DNA of 64,000 nucleotides from Eumeta japonica (taxonomy: Eukaryota; Arthropoda; Insecta; Lepidoptera; Psychidae). The translations under genes and the position numbers were made by a program. Below, piece by piece: positions 11,881-24,059 of this stretch (within the stretch, counting starts at the first letter, position 1; each line of letters opens with the position of its first letter). The notes beneath the pieces were generated by a model. That model ran no database searches. It had not been told where the DNA came from and worked only from the letters and a program-made list of their open reading frames with translations. The DNA lies in assembly GCA_005406025.1 (NCBI GenBank), contig BGZK01001613.1, forward strand, positions 1 through 64,000, read 5' to 3'.

Positions 11881-14230
11881 CAAGGTATAAGGGTCGGCGC
11901 TAATACGGCGACAACTGCGCCCGCCGCGCCCGCCGCGCCCGCGGAGGCGCGCTCGAGCGAGCGCCGTGGCCACCCCGAACGAAATCGCGTCTGCGTGAAA
12001 TGCAGTAGGCACCGCGCCCGTCCGTTATTACTACCTTGTATAGTTGCTAAGGTGTTCCACCCCTCAATAAATCTTGTCTAATTTGTGTGTAATTACAGGA
12101 CGGTGCAGTTCTCGCTATAACAAGGCCTGCCTACCAGCGGGGATCCCGGCGGCACGTGCTTACGCGTGCTTTCGGCTAAACGGATTCGAAAACGTCGCAA
12201 CCGAATCTCTGTCGATGAGCTAAAATCTACTTTAGAATAATGGAATACGGATGAAAATTTTACGCTAGTTCTGAAAAAATACGCGCTGAAGAGTTTCACC
12301 AAAATTTCCATTGAAAAATGAACTCTGCTTATTCTGTATTTGGAACATAAATTGGTGTGTAACTAAATTATTCGGAATAAATTTTTGGTAACGTTTTGAT
12401 CACTATAAAGTGTAACCTTGCAATCCAACGCGTGGAAAGGCAAATGTTAAAACGTAATGTGTTCTTTGACCCCTTCCCATCGTCGCGGGAGAAATGAAGG
12501 TGGGGTCGCCGCGGCAGACGCGATTCTCTGTTTTATATCAAATAAAATATAATGAAAGCAGAGATCGAGCGCTCGCCCAGCTGGCTGCAGTTTTATAGCG
12601 TTCGAGAAACTTTGAAAATGAACCTAGAGAAAACATTTTCTAAGACAAATAAAATAAGAAAACACACGTGGAGGCAGTAAAAATGTGAAATTCATTTTAC
12701 AACTGTATGAAAACGGGTATCGTAAGTTTCACACATCACGAGGCACGAGAGTCCCGTCGATCCCCGCGCTAGACCCATAATGGAACATATGTTAAGTTTT
12801 TTATTCGAACCCCGGTGACTTCGAATAATTAGTGAGCCCGATTGTATGCACGAAATAAATCACTGCCCCGGCGACGGTTTCGATTGCCGTTTGAATCGTA
12901 CGAATAAATCTATGTCATAGCCATAGCCAGTACGCATTGCATCAATATTTGTGATGCTCTTGTGCAATTCTGTGTTTAACTAAATATATACCGTATCGAC
13001 ATCATTCGTAAAGTTTAAAATTACTCAATCGTATGGCCGCACGTACGACCGTTATGGGCGACCAAAAAGAATCGTTTATAGTGTCGATGCGCGGACGTAC
13101 ACCATTTACGGAGCTCGATTGAAATTTCGCAATCAGAGGGTCCGCTGATATAATTATGCGTGTGTATATTTTTCGTAGGGGTCTCTCTCGGCGCGCGGAG
13201 GTTATTTCGTTAGGCCCTCGCCCATACAAAATTTACAGGGGATTTAAGATCGTAATCGTGAGACCACTCGGTTGTTCAAAGTGATTATTCCGTCGATAAG
13301 GCCCCGAGCGGCACGTCCCACGCGCGCCCTCTGCCGGCGCACACGCCGTCCGCGAGAATACGTCTCTGAGTATATGCACATTAAATATAAATACATGCAT
13401 ATCAAATACAAATGAAATGCACGAGCAAAAATTTTTGCAGGACGAGAACGGATTTTAAAAACGGCACAATATGATTTATAACTTAATATTTTACATAAAA
13501 TGTCAGTAATAAATAAAATGCATTGGTAAGTATATCTGTTTGTTGGAATAAAAGCAAAGTATGACCTAAAAAGATGAGCTTTGTATAACATATAGATATG
13601 AATAATTTCTCGAATTGGAATAAACATTCGTCAATATCAAGCAAGTAAGTTTAAATACAATATTCTTTGTAGACAATCAATATAGTCTTGTTTAAAACAT
13701 ATTGCTTATTCCTCGTTCCAATTCAATTTTATCAACTATTATTTTATGTAATAATAAAATGATTCTAGGGCGACTTTCACTAGAAACTGTTTTATTTAAT
13801 GCACACATTTCGTACACATCTGAGGTCATGGAGTGTTTTCCTGTTGTATGAGATTGTGGGACATTTTTTTAGTTTTGATTAAAATTTATAGTTCCTAAAT
13901 TAGTACTGTATCATTTATTCGAATTAGAAATGGATTAAATAAAAAATAAAGTTAAGTCCTGCGACGAAACCATTACGTCGATTATGATAATGCAGTTAAC
14001 GGTAAAAGACGAGTGTCCGACCGCCAGCGAAAGAACAAACATTTTCACCCCAACGTCTGTGCGAACGCAAACGGCAAACAGACATTTTAATTTGTCTCTA
14101 AGGCGGGCGAGACCTTTTTCTTTATGCAGTTTTATTGTGCTACATAAAATATGCATTTGGAACGAGGAAATGTGTCATCACCGAACGTCGTAGGAGCTTA
14201 AGTTTTGTTTATCATCACGAGGTGTATTAG
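11881..14230. promoter_or_regulatory. Alternating GC-rich islands and AT-rich spacers, group 8
   Basis: Islands lie at about 11895-12040 (with tandem GCCGCGCCC units at 11918-11942), 12475-12600 (CCCAGCTGGCTG, TTTTATAGCG), 12740-12900 (GGAACATATGTTAAG, GAATAATTAGTGAGCCCG) and 13025-13380. The 127-codon minus-strand frame at 13244-13627 is hydrophobic/AT-driven at one end and Arg-rich at the other, with no domain, so I do not call it a gene. Regulatory function is inferred. Confidence 0.3.
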
Positions 14231-14640
14231 ACTTTCGGCCGTTGTCTACACGGATCGATTTCGTTCGAGCTGACCGAGGTGAGACACTTTTAACGGCGAA
14301 ACCACGTCGCGGCACGTCATAATCCGTGCGCGCGCGGGGCGCCGCCGCCGCGCCGCGATTAGGAATTCCTTAATTCTTGTTTTTGTAATCGCAATAAATT
14401 AGGATGAGAGCGCTCTCAGTTTCTTGAGCGTTGACTTAAATCACGCCGGATTTATGAGCGGCCTTCTTTCTGCCGCCCGCCGCGATAAATAATAATTTCA
14501 TTCCCGAGAAAGTGGGATGGTAATGAGATACGGGAGCGGGTTTATTACGATAATAGCCCGCGCCCGCCGCGCCGGCCGACACCCGCGGCGGCCGCGCGGC
14601 GGGCGCGGGGCAGCTCGTGCGGATACGTCAGTCTAAGGAT
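14231..14640. promoter_or_regulatory. GC-rich island 9 with long GC stem
   Basis: It contains GGATTTATGAGCGGCC, CGATAAATAATAATTTC and GGGTTTATTACGATAATAG, which are AT-rich homeodomain/GATA-like sites in a CpG-rich context. They are followed by a very GC-rich inverted repeat at 14557-14609. No coding frame. Probable regulatory element by composition and motif clustering. Confidence 0.4.
14557..14609. repeat. GC-only inverted repeat
   Basis: The 22-nt left arm (14557-14578, starting CCCGCGCCCGCC) is complementary to 14589-14609 (ending GGCGGGCGCGGG) apart from one unpaired base, with a 10-nt loop. Both arms are pure G/C. It could extrude as a cruciform or pause a polymerase. Confidence 0.6.
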
Positions 14641-16960
14641 CGGCCGCTTAATACTTTACGAACTGAGTATAGTTGGTGAAATTAAGACTCTACATGGTAT
14701 ATACAGTATATAATATATATTACATATTATTATGTGTAATATTTGGCTATGCGCGTATATAAGTTGTTACGGATGAAAAACGCCTCTGTCTTCCGGTCTC
14801 TTAAAATTATAAATTCCATCGTTAATTGTATTGCACTACAGTTAGTGTTTCTTAATCTGATGAAAGAAAATTGTTATTAATTTATTTAAAGATGTTAGTA
14901 AATTAAATTCCACCAACTTTAGGCTTATATTCATACAATCGATATTAGTAAAATTTTAGAAAAATTCACCCTAATACTGAAAAATATTTTAATAAACTAG
15001 GGGTGAAAAGTTTTTTCGTATTTTGTACATAAATTCAAGATAATTTTTCATCAGACTTTGTTTACATTTTATTATAATATACTGTAGCACAGATGTAACC
15101 CTCGCCGGGTTTCGATATCAAGGACTCGAAATTTAAGAATCAAAAGCGACAAGAGTAGTTTATACGATCAATTTCTCAATTATCTGTACAAGAATTTTGT
15201 ATACACTCATTTCGTATTATTTCACATTTATTTATCACGTTTTTAATACTATCGAGGCATCAAATTAGAAAAGCATAGAATTATAACGTCGAACAAATTT
15301 ACGTCCATTTGTGGCACACAACTCACAAAAATGTAAATGAGGATATACGACATATTTTTAAACCAAATAAATCTCTTACAACGGACCTTATTATTATCTT
15401 TTTCAGATGTAATTTCGAATGACACTGTTATTTGTTAACTGAAGAGAAAGAAAAAGAAAGAATGAAGACACTTGTTGACGACAGAAAGAGAAAGAATAAG
15501 GACACGCGGTGAACGTCGGTGCGGCGCGAAGCCAATACCGTATGCCACGCCCACTACGAAGTCCATGTCGTTTAGTCATTTTGTTTATGTAGGAATACTT
15601 CTATGCTTTTCTATTTCAATGTATCGAGGTGTCTGTATCTGGGCAGAAGCCCCGAACGAGTCTTTTTTTCTAACCGACTCGTATTTGTTTTTCATCCTGA
15701 CTATTATTCTGTTCTTTTCAAATTTAAATTAACAAATAGAACCGAATTATAATTTACATATTTGTGAATTATAATTTATATACACAACATTACAATAAAA
15801 ATTCAGAAGAGCAATTGATTTTTTTTTTATTAAAAACTTAAATGAATTGTGCACTAGTGATAATTAATGATGAATAACTAACCGGGCTTCCATCTATTAG
15901 AACAAACTTACTGTCTTATCAACTCTTTTGGAGAATTTCGTGAAAATTGTAGGTTTGTTTCAATAATTTTTTGAACATTTTAATGGGCTTTAGAGATTAA
16001 ATTGATTCAGAGTTTAAAGCTATTACAATTGTATTAAATTTCTGTGTGGCTTCAGTACATATAGTTACCTACATTCACTAATAATATTCGTGCAACAAAT
16101 TTTCACATAATCTAGTATTTTTGAAATTAGATTTCAAAATTAAGGCATAATACAAATTCAGTCTTTTTACTCGATTACGGCAAATTCACTATGTGTGGAG
16201 GAGAATTACGTCCAACCATGGATGTGTTTCATTGCATGAAATTATTAATGTATATAGGACAGTATTGAGATACACTTAGACACACATATGCACGCATGCA
16301 CACATGCAGACAGGCAGACAGATAGACACACACACAGAGAGAAACAGACTGGCTATCTGTCTCACACACAGAGACATACAGTCAGACACATTTTTAAATT
16401 GAAGCCTGGTCGGTTTTGAATTACTACTTACTCCTTTCACTTATTTTCTACGTTTAAATTAATAATTCTTTCATAGGACTAAAGATTTGTGTTAATAGAA
16501 GATTAAAATTTACAAATTACTTTATCCAAAAAAAAAAAAAAAAATTATGAAAAGAAAATAAAAATTTCTGAATTTACGGTACTGATATCTCACTAGCATC
16601 GATTGAAAATAGATAAAAATCATCGAGATCCTTGATGGATGAAATATGTACATACATAATTAAATTAGTACGAAACCCTCAGGTGGGAATCGTATTTGCA
16701 CTTGTCCGGTTTTTTTAAGATAATATCAAATGTTTATGACTCACTGACTAGTCTCAATATATCCATCTCATGAAATTTATATGAACACGAACATGCATTT
16801 TCTTTGAAACATTTATACTAATGCCACTAAGTAAATGTCGTCATAAAGGGTATATGCATATCAATGCGTATGTTCCACATACAATTTATACGAGCCTGAC
16901 TGATCATCCTTCTCAAAAGATTTATATGAACATCAATAATCAAACGTGGCTTAACTGCAA
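14641..16960. other. AT-rich stretch with simple repeats
   Basis: No gene recognised. GA-rich tract at about 15440-15500. Cryptic CA/ACAGAC-rich microsatellite at about 16265-16395. A run of 17 A at 16528-16544. Confidence 0.6.
16265..16395. repeat. Cryptic CA / ACAGAC microsatellite
   Basis: Imperfect (CA)n and (CAGA)n tracts, such as ACACACATATGCACGCATGC and CAGACAGGCAGACAGATAG, with one CTGTCTC inversion inside. Confidence 0.7.
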
Positions 16961-16969
16961 TCCATAGAG

Positions 16970-17200
16970 ATGCATCGAATCGAAACAATTAGGATTATAG
17001 TTGACGTGTGACAGCCTAGGGGACGTGTCGACTGCAACGTGATTGTGTGCGACGGCCGTCATGAAGTTTAGTGAGCAGCTGCCGCCGCAATCCGGCCGGT
17101 AGCGCTAATTCAAAACAAACATCCGCGTCGTGCCGGGGCAATAGCTAATTAATGAATTGCTCGTTGTATAGCTACGGCGATGTGGGTCAATCTGATGGTC
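16970..17200. promoter_or_regulatory. GC-rich island 10, putative regulatory element
   Basis: A CpG-rich block with GAGCAGCTGCCGCC (E-box core CAGCTG), GCAATCCGGCC, and a homeodomain-like AGCTAATTAATGAATTG at about 17140. Non-coding. It ends about 50 bp before the mariner remnant. Confidence 0.35.
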
Positions 17201-17249
17201 CTTAGTAAATCAAAACCGAACAAACCATCAAGTTCTTTTTATTATTATT

Positions 17250-18180
17250 GATTTTCAAAATGGTGTCCTTCGAAATCAATACATCAATGCATTCGATGAA
17301 ACCATCGAGAGAAATAGTTTGCCCATTCGGATTTATAGGGGTCGATTCGACAGCCTCTTCATATGTAACCACTGCCATCCCGGCGTATGTAAACCACTTT
17401 TCTCGAAGTTTTTTATTTTATTTTAGGAAATAAATAAAAATAACATATTGCGAGATCGGAGCTGTAAGGCAGGTGAGCCAGTATTTCTATACCTAACGTC
17501 TCCAAATAGTTAGTTGTTTGTCTGGTGATATGTGGTGAGCCGTTGTCATGATGAAGGGAATTATACTGCATAGTCGTTTTTCCTGAACTTTTTCTAAAAC
17601 AAAAGGCAAATCATTGTTAGTGTACCAGTATATAGAGACTGTCTTTTTATTTTCTAGAACGATTGTTGCATAATGACCTTTAATTTCAAAGAAAGAGGCT
17701 ACCACCTCTTTCCCGACGCCTAGACCTCTTTTCACTTTAGTAGGCAACTCTCCGAAAGGAAACACTCACCGAGCAGACTATTTTTTGGTTACGCGATCCT
17801 AACAGTAAACTTAGCTTTCGTGGCCTGTGACCATGACACAGCATTTGAGTCACAGTTGCATGATTTCGCGGCATCAATGGACACGATGGAGTTTTTGAGG
17901 TTCGGTCAAATTACGAGGTATCCACTGAGTACAAAGCTTCTTAACAGCTAAACGTTCATGAAGGATTTTGTGCGCCTAAACTTCTCTGAATCTACTGGTA
18001 GGCCACTCTTTTATCAATCCCTATTATGAGCGTCACAGCAATGATGTTGTTTTCCGTCGTCATCATAAAAGGACGTCTCTCGCGCAGATCGTCTGTGAAA
18101 TTAGTGAAACCGCGTTTGAATTGTCAAACTAGTTATGTAACAAGGGCCACTCCTATGACGAATAATGCAGTGCGCGGGTT
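17250..18180 (-). pseudogene. mariner transposase pseudogene (Tc1/mariner, DD34D type)
   Basis: Read on the minus strand in several frames, this gives most of a mariner transposase. In order: an FKRG-RERRP helix-turn-helix linker (about 18120-18060), ENNIAAV and a KRVAY segment (about 18050-18000), LPTKVKRG and VASFF (about 17755-17690), LHHDNGSPH with the second catalytic Asp at 17542-17553, LPYSSDLAICYF, and a C-terminal SEWANYFSRWFHRM followed after a stop by CIDFEGHHFEN (about 17325-17255). Frameshifts and stops break it repeatedly. The residue at the third catalytic position, 35 after the HHD Asp, is Tyr instead of Asp (codon at 17440-17442). The element is therefore dead. A mariner transposase is normally about 345 residues, and this remnant covers roughly 300. 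Terminal inverted repeats were not identified. Confidence 0.85.
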
Positions 18181-18341
18181 AAACGTTTGCGTAATTTGTG
18201 ATTACGTTTCTGGAAAAGAAATGCCATATTAATTATGGAAATGGATCACTAAAGATTGTAGAAATCGAGACTGGGAAATGTACTGCTTCCCGGACAAACA
18301 CTAATAGTAATTAATTTTCAAGTAAACGGTTAGGTTTACGG

Positions 18342-18388
18342 GTAGAAGTGCCCGAGACGAACCTGACGTTCGTCTCGGGCACTTCTAC
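18342..18388. repeat. Perfect 21-bp inverted repeat (hairpin), 5-nt loop
   Basis: The left arm 18342-18362 (starts GTAGAAGTGCCCGAG) and right arm 18368-18388 (ends CTCGGGCACTTCTAC) are perfectly complementary over 21 bp, around the loop CTGAC. GC content of the arms is far above the flanks. It lies about 160 bp outside the N-terminal end of the mariner remnant. No pairing continues beyond the arms. Confidence 0.9.
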
Positions 18389-20347
18389 AATTTTCGATAA
18401 TGTTTTCCAATCGGCAACGACAAATTAAAGTTATGAGTTATAATTTATGCATTTAAATTAGAATAATGTTCTTGCATCGCATTACATGCAAACGTTCAAC
18501 ACGAGGGGATTTGTGAGCATTTGGAGTGGATAATTGGGTAATTTTAGAAGCGAAGGTTCGCAATTATTTATTTATCAATTTTAAGAAATCACAAGCAAGA
18601 GCGAACATTAATAATTATTTTACAGTAATTTTTCAGTGCATAAGGAAGCAATTTAAAATTTATTAATAATATCTTTAAAAATCTTGAGATTAATTAATTA
18701 AAAATGATTGTAAAGACGAAAAGAATATTCAAAACAACATGATTAATGTCTATGTGATTTAGGATTAATTGAAAAGTCCACCCTACAAATTACTTAATCT
18801 AACTTTATAAATGCAAAAACAGTAAAATTAATCACAGCTTCCCTTTAACATATACGCGTATATTACTTCCATAAGTTATTTTGGCAGTGAGTAGTCTACC
18901 GCTCGCATTAATTAAATGCACCAGCAGTGGTCAATTCTAACGCATTATTTTCTAAATGTCGCCTGTACCGTTACCGACAGAAGCCCGGAATGAATTATGG
19001 AGCGCACATTATCTGTGAGAAGAGGACCACACGCAAAGCAAAGGTTCTTGTCACAGACACGATTTAAGGCGCCTATAGCCGGGGATGCTCTAATGGAGGG
19101 GAACATTAAAAGGAGATAAGCTAAATAAGAAAGTGTTGGATAGATTTGGTGTAATAAATAATATTTACTGCTGACCGGAGATGCAAGTGGTCATTCGTAT
19201 TTTTCAGTAGCAAAGACTTTGAAGTTTTGAGATTATAATAACAGTAATAAATATAAAAAAAATAAAGATGATTTACGAATTTAACACTAACGATTTTATG
19301 AATTAATACTACGGAATAAAAAGAAACCGGTCAGGGCAGGAGCCGGACTTCCGCATTTAGGATTCCGTATCTCTGAATAAAATGATGTGAAAGCAATTAC
19401 ACTAAGTTTAAACGCATCACTTTACATAAAATAAACTAAGACAAGCTGGGTATAAAATATATACGTTTTTATGATAAGTAAATGTTATATTTGTCATATG
19501 CGTGCTTCTATGGGCCAATGATTACATTGTCAGATACTAATGGCAAGTGAAAATTGCGAATATCTGAAAAACTTAAAAAATAGACATTTTTAAAAATAAT
19601 GTTCAATGAATTAAATTGTAAAGGCACATTACTGGGATTTTTTTCAAATTTATAATTTAAAGTTTATGAATTTAAGAGCTAATAAACCGTAAATTATACA
19701 CCTCAATAGAAAACTCACTTAAGAATATTTAATGCATTTTTAAATATCTTTACAGCGACACAAACACAATGTAGTAAGTGAAAAAAATTTCTTCGTACTT
19801 TAGTTTTATGTGGAAAGCTAACATATTTATCGTGATGTCTTTACATAATTTTGTGTTGGTTAACATAAAATACTTGCATGTGTAATCTCATCGAAATTAA
19901 AGAAAAATAGATTATTAAGGTTAAAAATGGATTAATAATAGGTACGCCAAGGGAAAAAAAAATGAATAAACAGACCGACAGGCAAAGGCAAGGGCAGATC
20001 CAGCTTTGGAGTCAGAGGAGGGGTCACACATGCGAGGTTCAGTCAGGACTGGCTCTACTTCGATTACAATCGAATTAGAGTTAGAATTCTTTTTTGCCTT
20101 TAGCTGCGGAACTCTGAAAACCAACCAAGGTGGGAGTTAAACTCTGGCATTCAGGGTTTGGCATTAACAAATGAATCTAATTATTTGTAATTGCACTAGG
20201 TATAAATAATTTTTTAATTCTTTTTTCGCGTTTATAACTCTGTAAAATAATCTTTTATAAAGAGCTAATGTTATAGTGTAACGTATTTTTATCAAATATA
20301 GCATTTATGAGTTATATTCTGCTAAAGATTATAAGATTTTATAGGAG
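18389..20347. other. AT-rich stretch, nothing recognised
   Basis: No coding, RNA or repeat signature that I can support. The 67-codon minus frame at 19921-20124 has no recognisable domain. Confidence 0.6.
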
Positions 20348-21080
20348 AAAATGAGCAAGCGAGCCACTAGTGGGGGATCATCGCCACCCATGACACCTTC
20401 AAGCCTAAAAGAACCATCAGCGAGTGGTTCGCTTTGTAGTGAGGAATAGGCTATTTTCTTGACAATATCTTTATTGTAGTTGATCGGGACCATCGCTGAT
20501 GATAGATCATTGTAGTGTTTTATCGAACGTAGCTAAAAATTGCGTAGGTATGAAGTGTACGGTAGTAGAACGCCAATCATTAAGATGGTGACAATTGTGT
20601 TTTCGACTAGGGCAACGATGACGAACGGCAGAAATAAGGTTGTATAATTCTTCACAGTATGTTGGCACTTCATAGCATGTGTGATGCTACAATTATTCGC
20701 AAAGCCAACGAGTCGAGCTGGTTGAAAATTACAGGGTCACCGACGATTGGGAACGGTTTGGTAATGCGGTCTAGAGACGAGAGATATATTGCGCCAACTC
20801 AGAGGTGACAATGATATTTAAGATATGGTCGGATCAGTGTCTTATCGAGTAAAAGGCGATGGCCCGTCTTGAAACAACCGCCGTGTTCTCCTGAGTGCTC
20901 AAGCTTTTTAAGAACTGTTTTATTTTGCTTTTCAGATAATCATGGAGCTGAATGCTTTTCGATATGTCGACTCTAAGGCCCCGATATTCGATATGGTACT
21001 AAGGGATTTAGAAGAGAGGAGAAGGAATAAAGGGGGATTGTATGCGAGAAACGGTTGTTTCTTTGTGGGATTACGATTAA
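20348..21080 (+). repeat. Long interspersed Lepidoptera repeat (ATCATCGCCACCCATG type), copy 1
   Basis: It starts near GAAAATGAGCAAGCGAGCC and contains GGGGATCATCGCCACCCATG, a form of the common motif (GTGATCACCGCCGCCCATGG) in lepidopteran repeats. Later segments also fit: GCGTAGGTATGAAGTGTACG, AGTAGAACGCCAATCAT, TGGTCGGATCAGTGTCTTAT and CAATTCTCAATGACAATATT. Parts recur at 39066, 50740 (minus) and 54485. The parent class is not established here, and no coding capacity remains. Confidence 0.5.
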
Positions 21081-21359
21081 ACAACCTCGTGTGTCATGGT
21101 GGCAATTCTCAATGACAATATTTAGTAACAACAAAATTTTGAACATTTACACACATATATCTAATGAACTATGGAACCGTGTGCCGCACGTGGTCTGACA
21201 GACACATAAGAGATTTTTTTGGCCAATTTGCAATATAACAAAGTGCCTGTGGGGAAACTTGTAAAATTTTTAAAACTTCATGAACATGATCGAATAGAGT
21301 GGATATGCTCCTCTTAAATATTGAACCGTTTAGTAATGTATTGCCGATGAACAAATTTT

Positions 21360-21560
21360 TGACGGTATCGGCGCAGTACGGCCGCGAGTAGCCGCGCTCG
21401 TAATTACGTCATTAGGCGGGCCATTGTGCGCTCGCGGCCGCGATCAGATAGCTCGGCTCGATACAGATGTATTTTATTTTAACGAATGAACTATCGTGGC
21501 GTTGGCTTACGAACGAACGTCTCGGCCCGTGGTTATCTATGAGCTCATCGCTCCCTCGAC
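21360..21560. promoter_or_regulatory. GC-rich island 11, putative regulatory element
   Basis: CpG-rich sequence with the homeodomain-like site CGTAATTACGTCATTAGGCG between GC-rich arms. Non-coding by frame inspection. Confidence 0.3.
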
Positions 21561-24059
21561 TCTTAGCGCTCGCGTTGTAATGTTTAAGCTTTCAAATGAT
21601 TAAGATTGGAATTAAACGTATATTTTATGAGCAACAATGTTTATTACGCCACGATAATACATGACGAGAGACATTTCTTGTTAAATCTTATTATACTTCT
21701 AACTTTCATTGTTATCGACCCGCTTAATGTGCGAAACTGCTTAGTGCATTATTAAAATTTAGAGATAATAGTGCGTTCTAACAACGGGTTGTTTCAAAAT
21801 TTGTAGTGTTTAATTACAAAGAGTTACTAAATTGAACATTTATTTTTAAGACTTAGTAAATTTGTCGAATTCTGTTGTTTCAAAAATATTTTTTAAAGTT
21901 AAATGTTAAAGGTTGAGATCAAGTGAGGGGTTACTGTTTAAGTTAAGAAAAAAATTATTTTGTGACTTACAACTTCAATTATTTTCGTCAGTGAATTAAC
22001 AAGAGTTGGATGATTAATATGTAATAGCAATCAATATTTGTAAGGTACGTTAATTTACAGGTAAAGTGCGTTATACTGTAAAAACAGTACAACGCACGAA
22101 ACTTTGCCGATGTGAAGTTAGTCATGAAAGCGTCGTAATGGCGTAAAATTGGAACACGGAAGAGAAGAAGAAAAGGTCGGGAAGTGTTAAAACTGCGCAT
22201 TACATCATTCGCAGGCAAAGTTTCGCACGTTGTACTGAACTTGGTAATCATTAATGGAACTCAAAACTTTGTGAGCGACTTAAAAATAATGCAGTTTCTA
22301 TAAAGATTCGATATTTATATCGGAACTCACCTTCATACACAAGCCTTTGATCGCATTTCTCTTTTAGTTAGAGCTCGATATCTTATTTGAATGAAGTATT
22401 TGATTCACATGCAAGCAGTAAGGTATATGTATTGAATAATGGAGGTAGAATAAGGATTCTAAGACTATTTTATGTATTAGAAAATGGAATAAATTTTGTT
22501 CAAGTTTGTATTAAAAAACATTTCTAAGAATCCTTGCCTTTTGAGTTTCGCCATGTATTAACTTCGTTAATATTATTAAAATCAACCTTATCAATTCTTA
22601 AAATATTTTTTTGATGAAAATAAAAATTATGATTTCTCGGCTTTTGTCGCAGATTAATGTTATATGTGTTTATTGGTCTTTAGAAATATTTTATGATGAA
22701 CAGATAACATTTATAAAGAGAGTAAAAATAAAAGAGTTGAGCCCATTTTAAAACTCTTATAAATTAATGTGTCTTTAATCTTTGTATTTTTTAGCGACAT
22801 TGAATTAAAGACCACAGACATTGATAGATAACATCAAAATTTAATGATACCTCGAGATGATAATGACTTTTCAACGTGGAAGGAATAAATACGTTACTGA
22901 AAGTTTCAGTCTTCCTTCTGCATAAATAGCATGTATTTTGTAAAATAATAAAATTACCTAAATACATAACAGTTTCAGTAATTTTTTACAAAATTATTAT
23001 TTAGTCGAAAAATATAGAAAGAAGCCGAAAACAAATTACATATTTCCATAAGTTTAATCTGTACTTTACAAAGTTTTTTGAAAAAAGCGACGTTGCGATT
23101 AATGGTGTTCTCTTCTTTTTATGTTGTTAAATCTTTTTTTAAATATTAATTTCAAATAGCCCATTTTTTTCATATTTAATATTCTTTGTGTCTTATATTC
23201 ATGTATGTACAAAATTTTTGATTGTGTATTTTATTTCTCATCACTAGATATATATTTTCTTGTTTTTACAACATAGTGCTTTTATTTGTCTTGTTAATAC
23301 ATTCATATTAAAGTGTAAGTATTTACATTTAAGTCAATTTCTGATAGAACCTAGCATTATATTAAGGTAAAAATAAATATTGTCTTGATTTTATCATGAA
23401 TATATGCCTTTGTTCAGCATATATAAATAAGTATTTTTTTAACTGAAAGTCGTATGCGAGTTTTGTGTAAGTAAGCAAGTAAAGTTAAGACGTGTTTTTT
23501 CCTTTCCTTGATTGGTTCGAATATTATTGTTTGTATTTTTAAAGGTCTTTCAGAATATCTTTATTTCATAGGTTATAATAGAACACTTGAAATACGTCAT
23601 AGCATTTAAAGAATTTACAGTTTTTTTTAAATATTACCACTCTTTTAATTGCCACTCGCTCGTGAGGCAGTTAGCCCTCACGAAAAACGAGCAAGAAACT
23701 TGAGGATAGCTCTTTTAAAACCAAAACTATATGGAAATACAATCTTATATAAAACTATTGCAAGAAAAGCAAACCTGTAGAAAGTTGAACTCATTATGTC
23801 CATTTATTCACTAAATATTCGCAGATTGCATAATATACCCTTTTGTGTAAAGTGCTCACTTAATAAATACTTTAAGTTTGTATAAGGGCAATTTTGTATG
23901 TACTCAGGAATCTTTTAAACATGCGCATACAGAGCCGACTTAATTAATTCGTGACCTTATGCAGTCGAATAACTTGTAAACGCAGTTTATTTTTATTTCT
24001 TGTATTGAAATTATAACTATCACTTTTTTATCGAAACATTCTAAATTTTTTCTTACGTA
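21561..24059. other. AT-rich stretch containing an inverted-repeat structure
   Basis: Apart from the hairpins at 22066-22237 and a small imperfect stem at about 23652-23676, I see only AT-rich sequence with no gene. Confidence 0.6.
22066..22237. repeat. Overlapping alternative hairpins / MITE-like inverted repeat
   Basis: Arm A (22066-22079, GTGCGTTATACTGT) pairs at 13 of 14 positions with 22084-22097 around an AAAA loop. The right arm of that stem overlaps a second arm (22085-22108, starting CAGTACAACGCACG), which pairs at 22 of 24 positions with 22214-22237 (ending GCACGTTGTACTG), with 105 nt between. The same middle segment can thus form either a tight 32-nt hairpin or a 153-nt stem-loop. 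It may be a small foldback element; no transposon family is recognised. Confidence 0.7.

Noticed and set aside
13244..13627. 127-codon minus-strand open frame, among the longest in the window
   Set aside because: Half is AT-driven Ile/Tyr/Leu-rich and half Arg-rich from a GC island. No domain, no codon bias, no splice context.
15490..15512. AAGGACACGCGGTGAACG resembles miR-124 (TAAGGCACGCGGTGAATGCC)
   Set aside because: An inserted base breaks the seed region, and no complementary arm for a pre-miRNA hairpin is present nearby.
23512..23524. TTGGTTCGAATAT looks like a tRNA B-box
   Set aside because: No A-box at the right distance, no cloverleaf arms and no acceptor stem.
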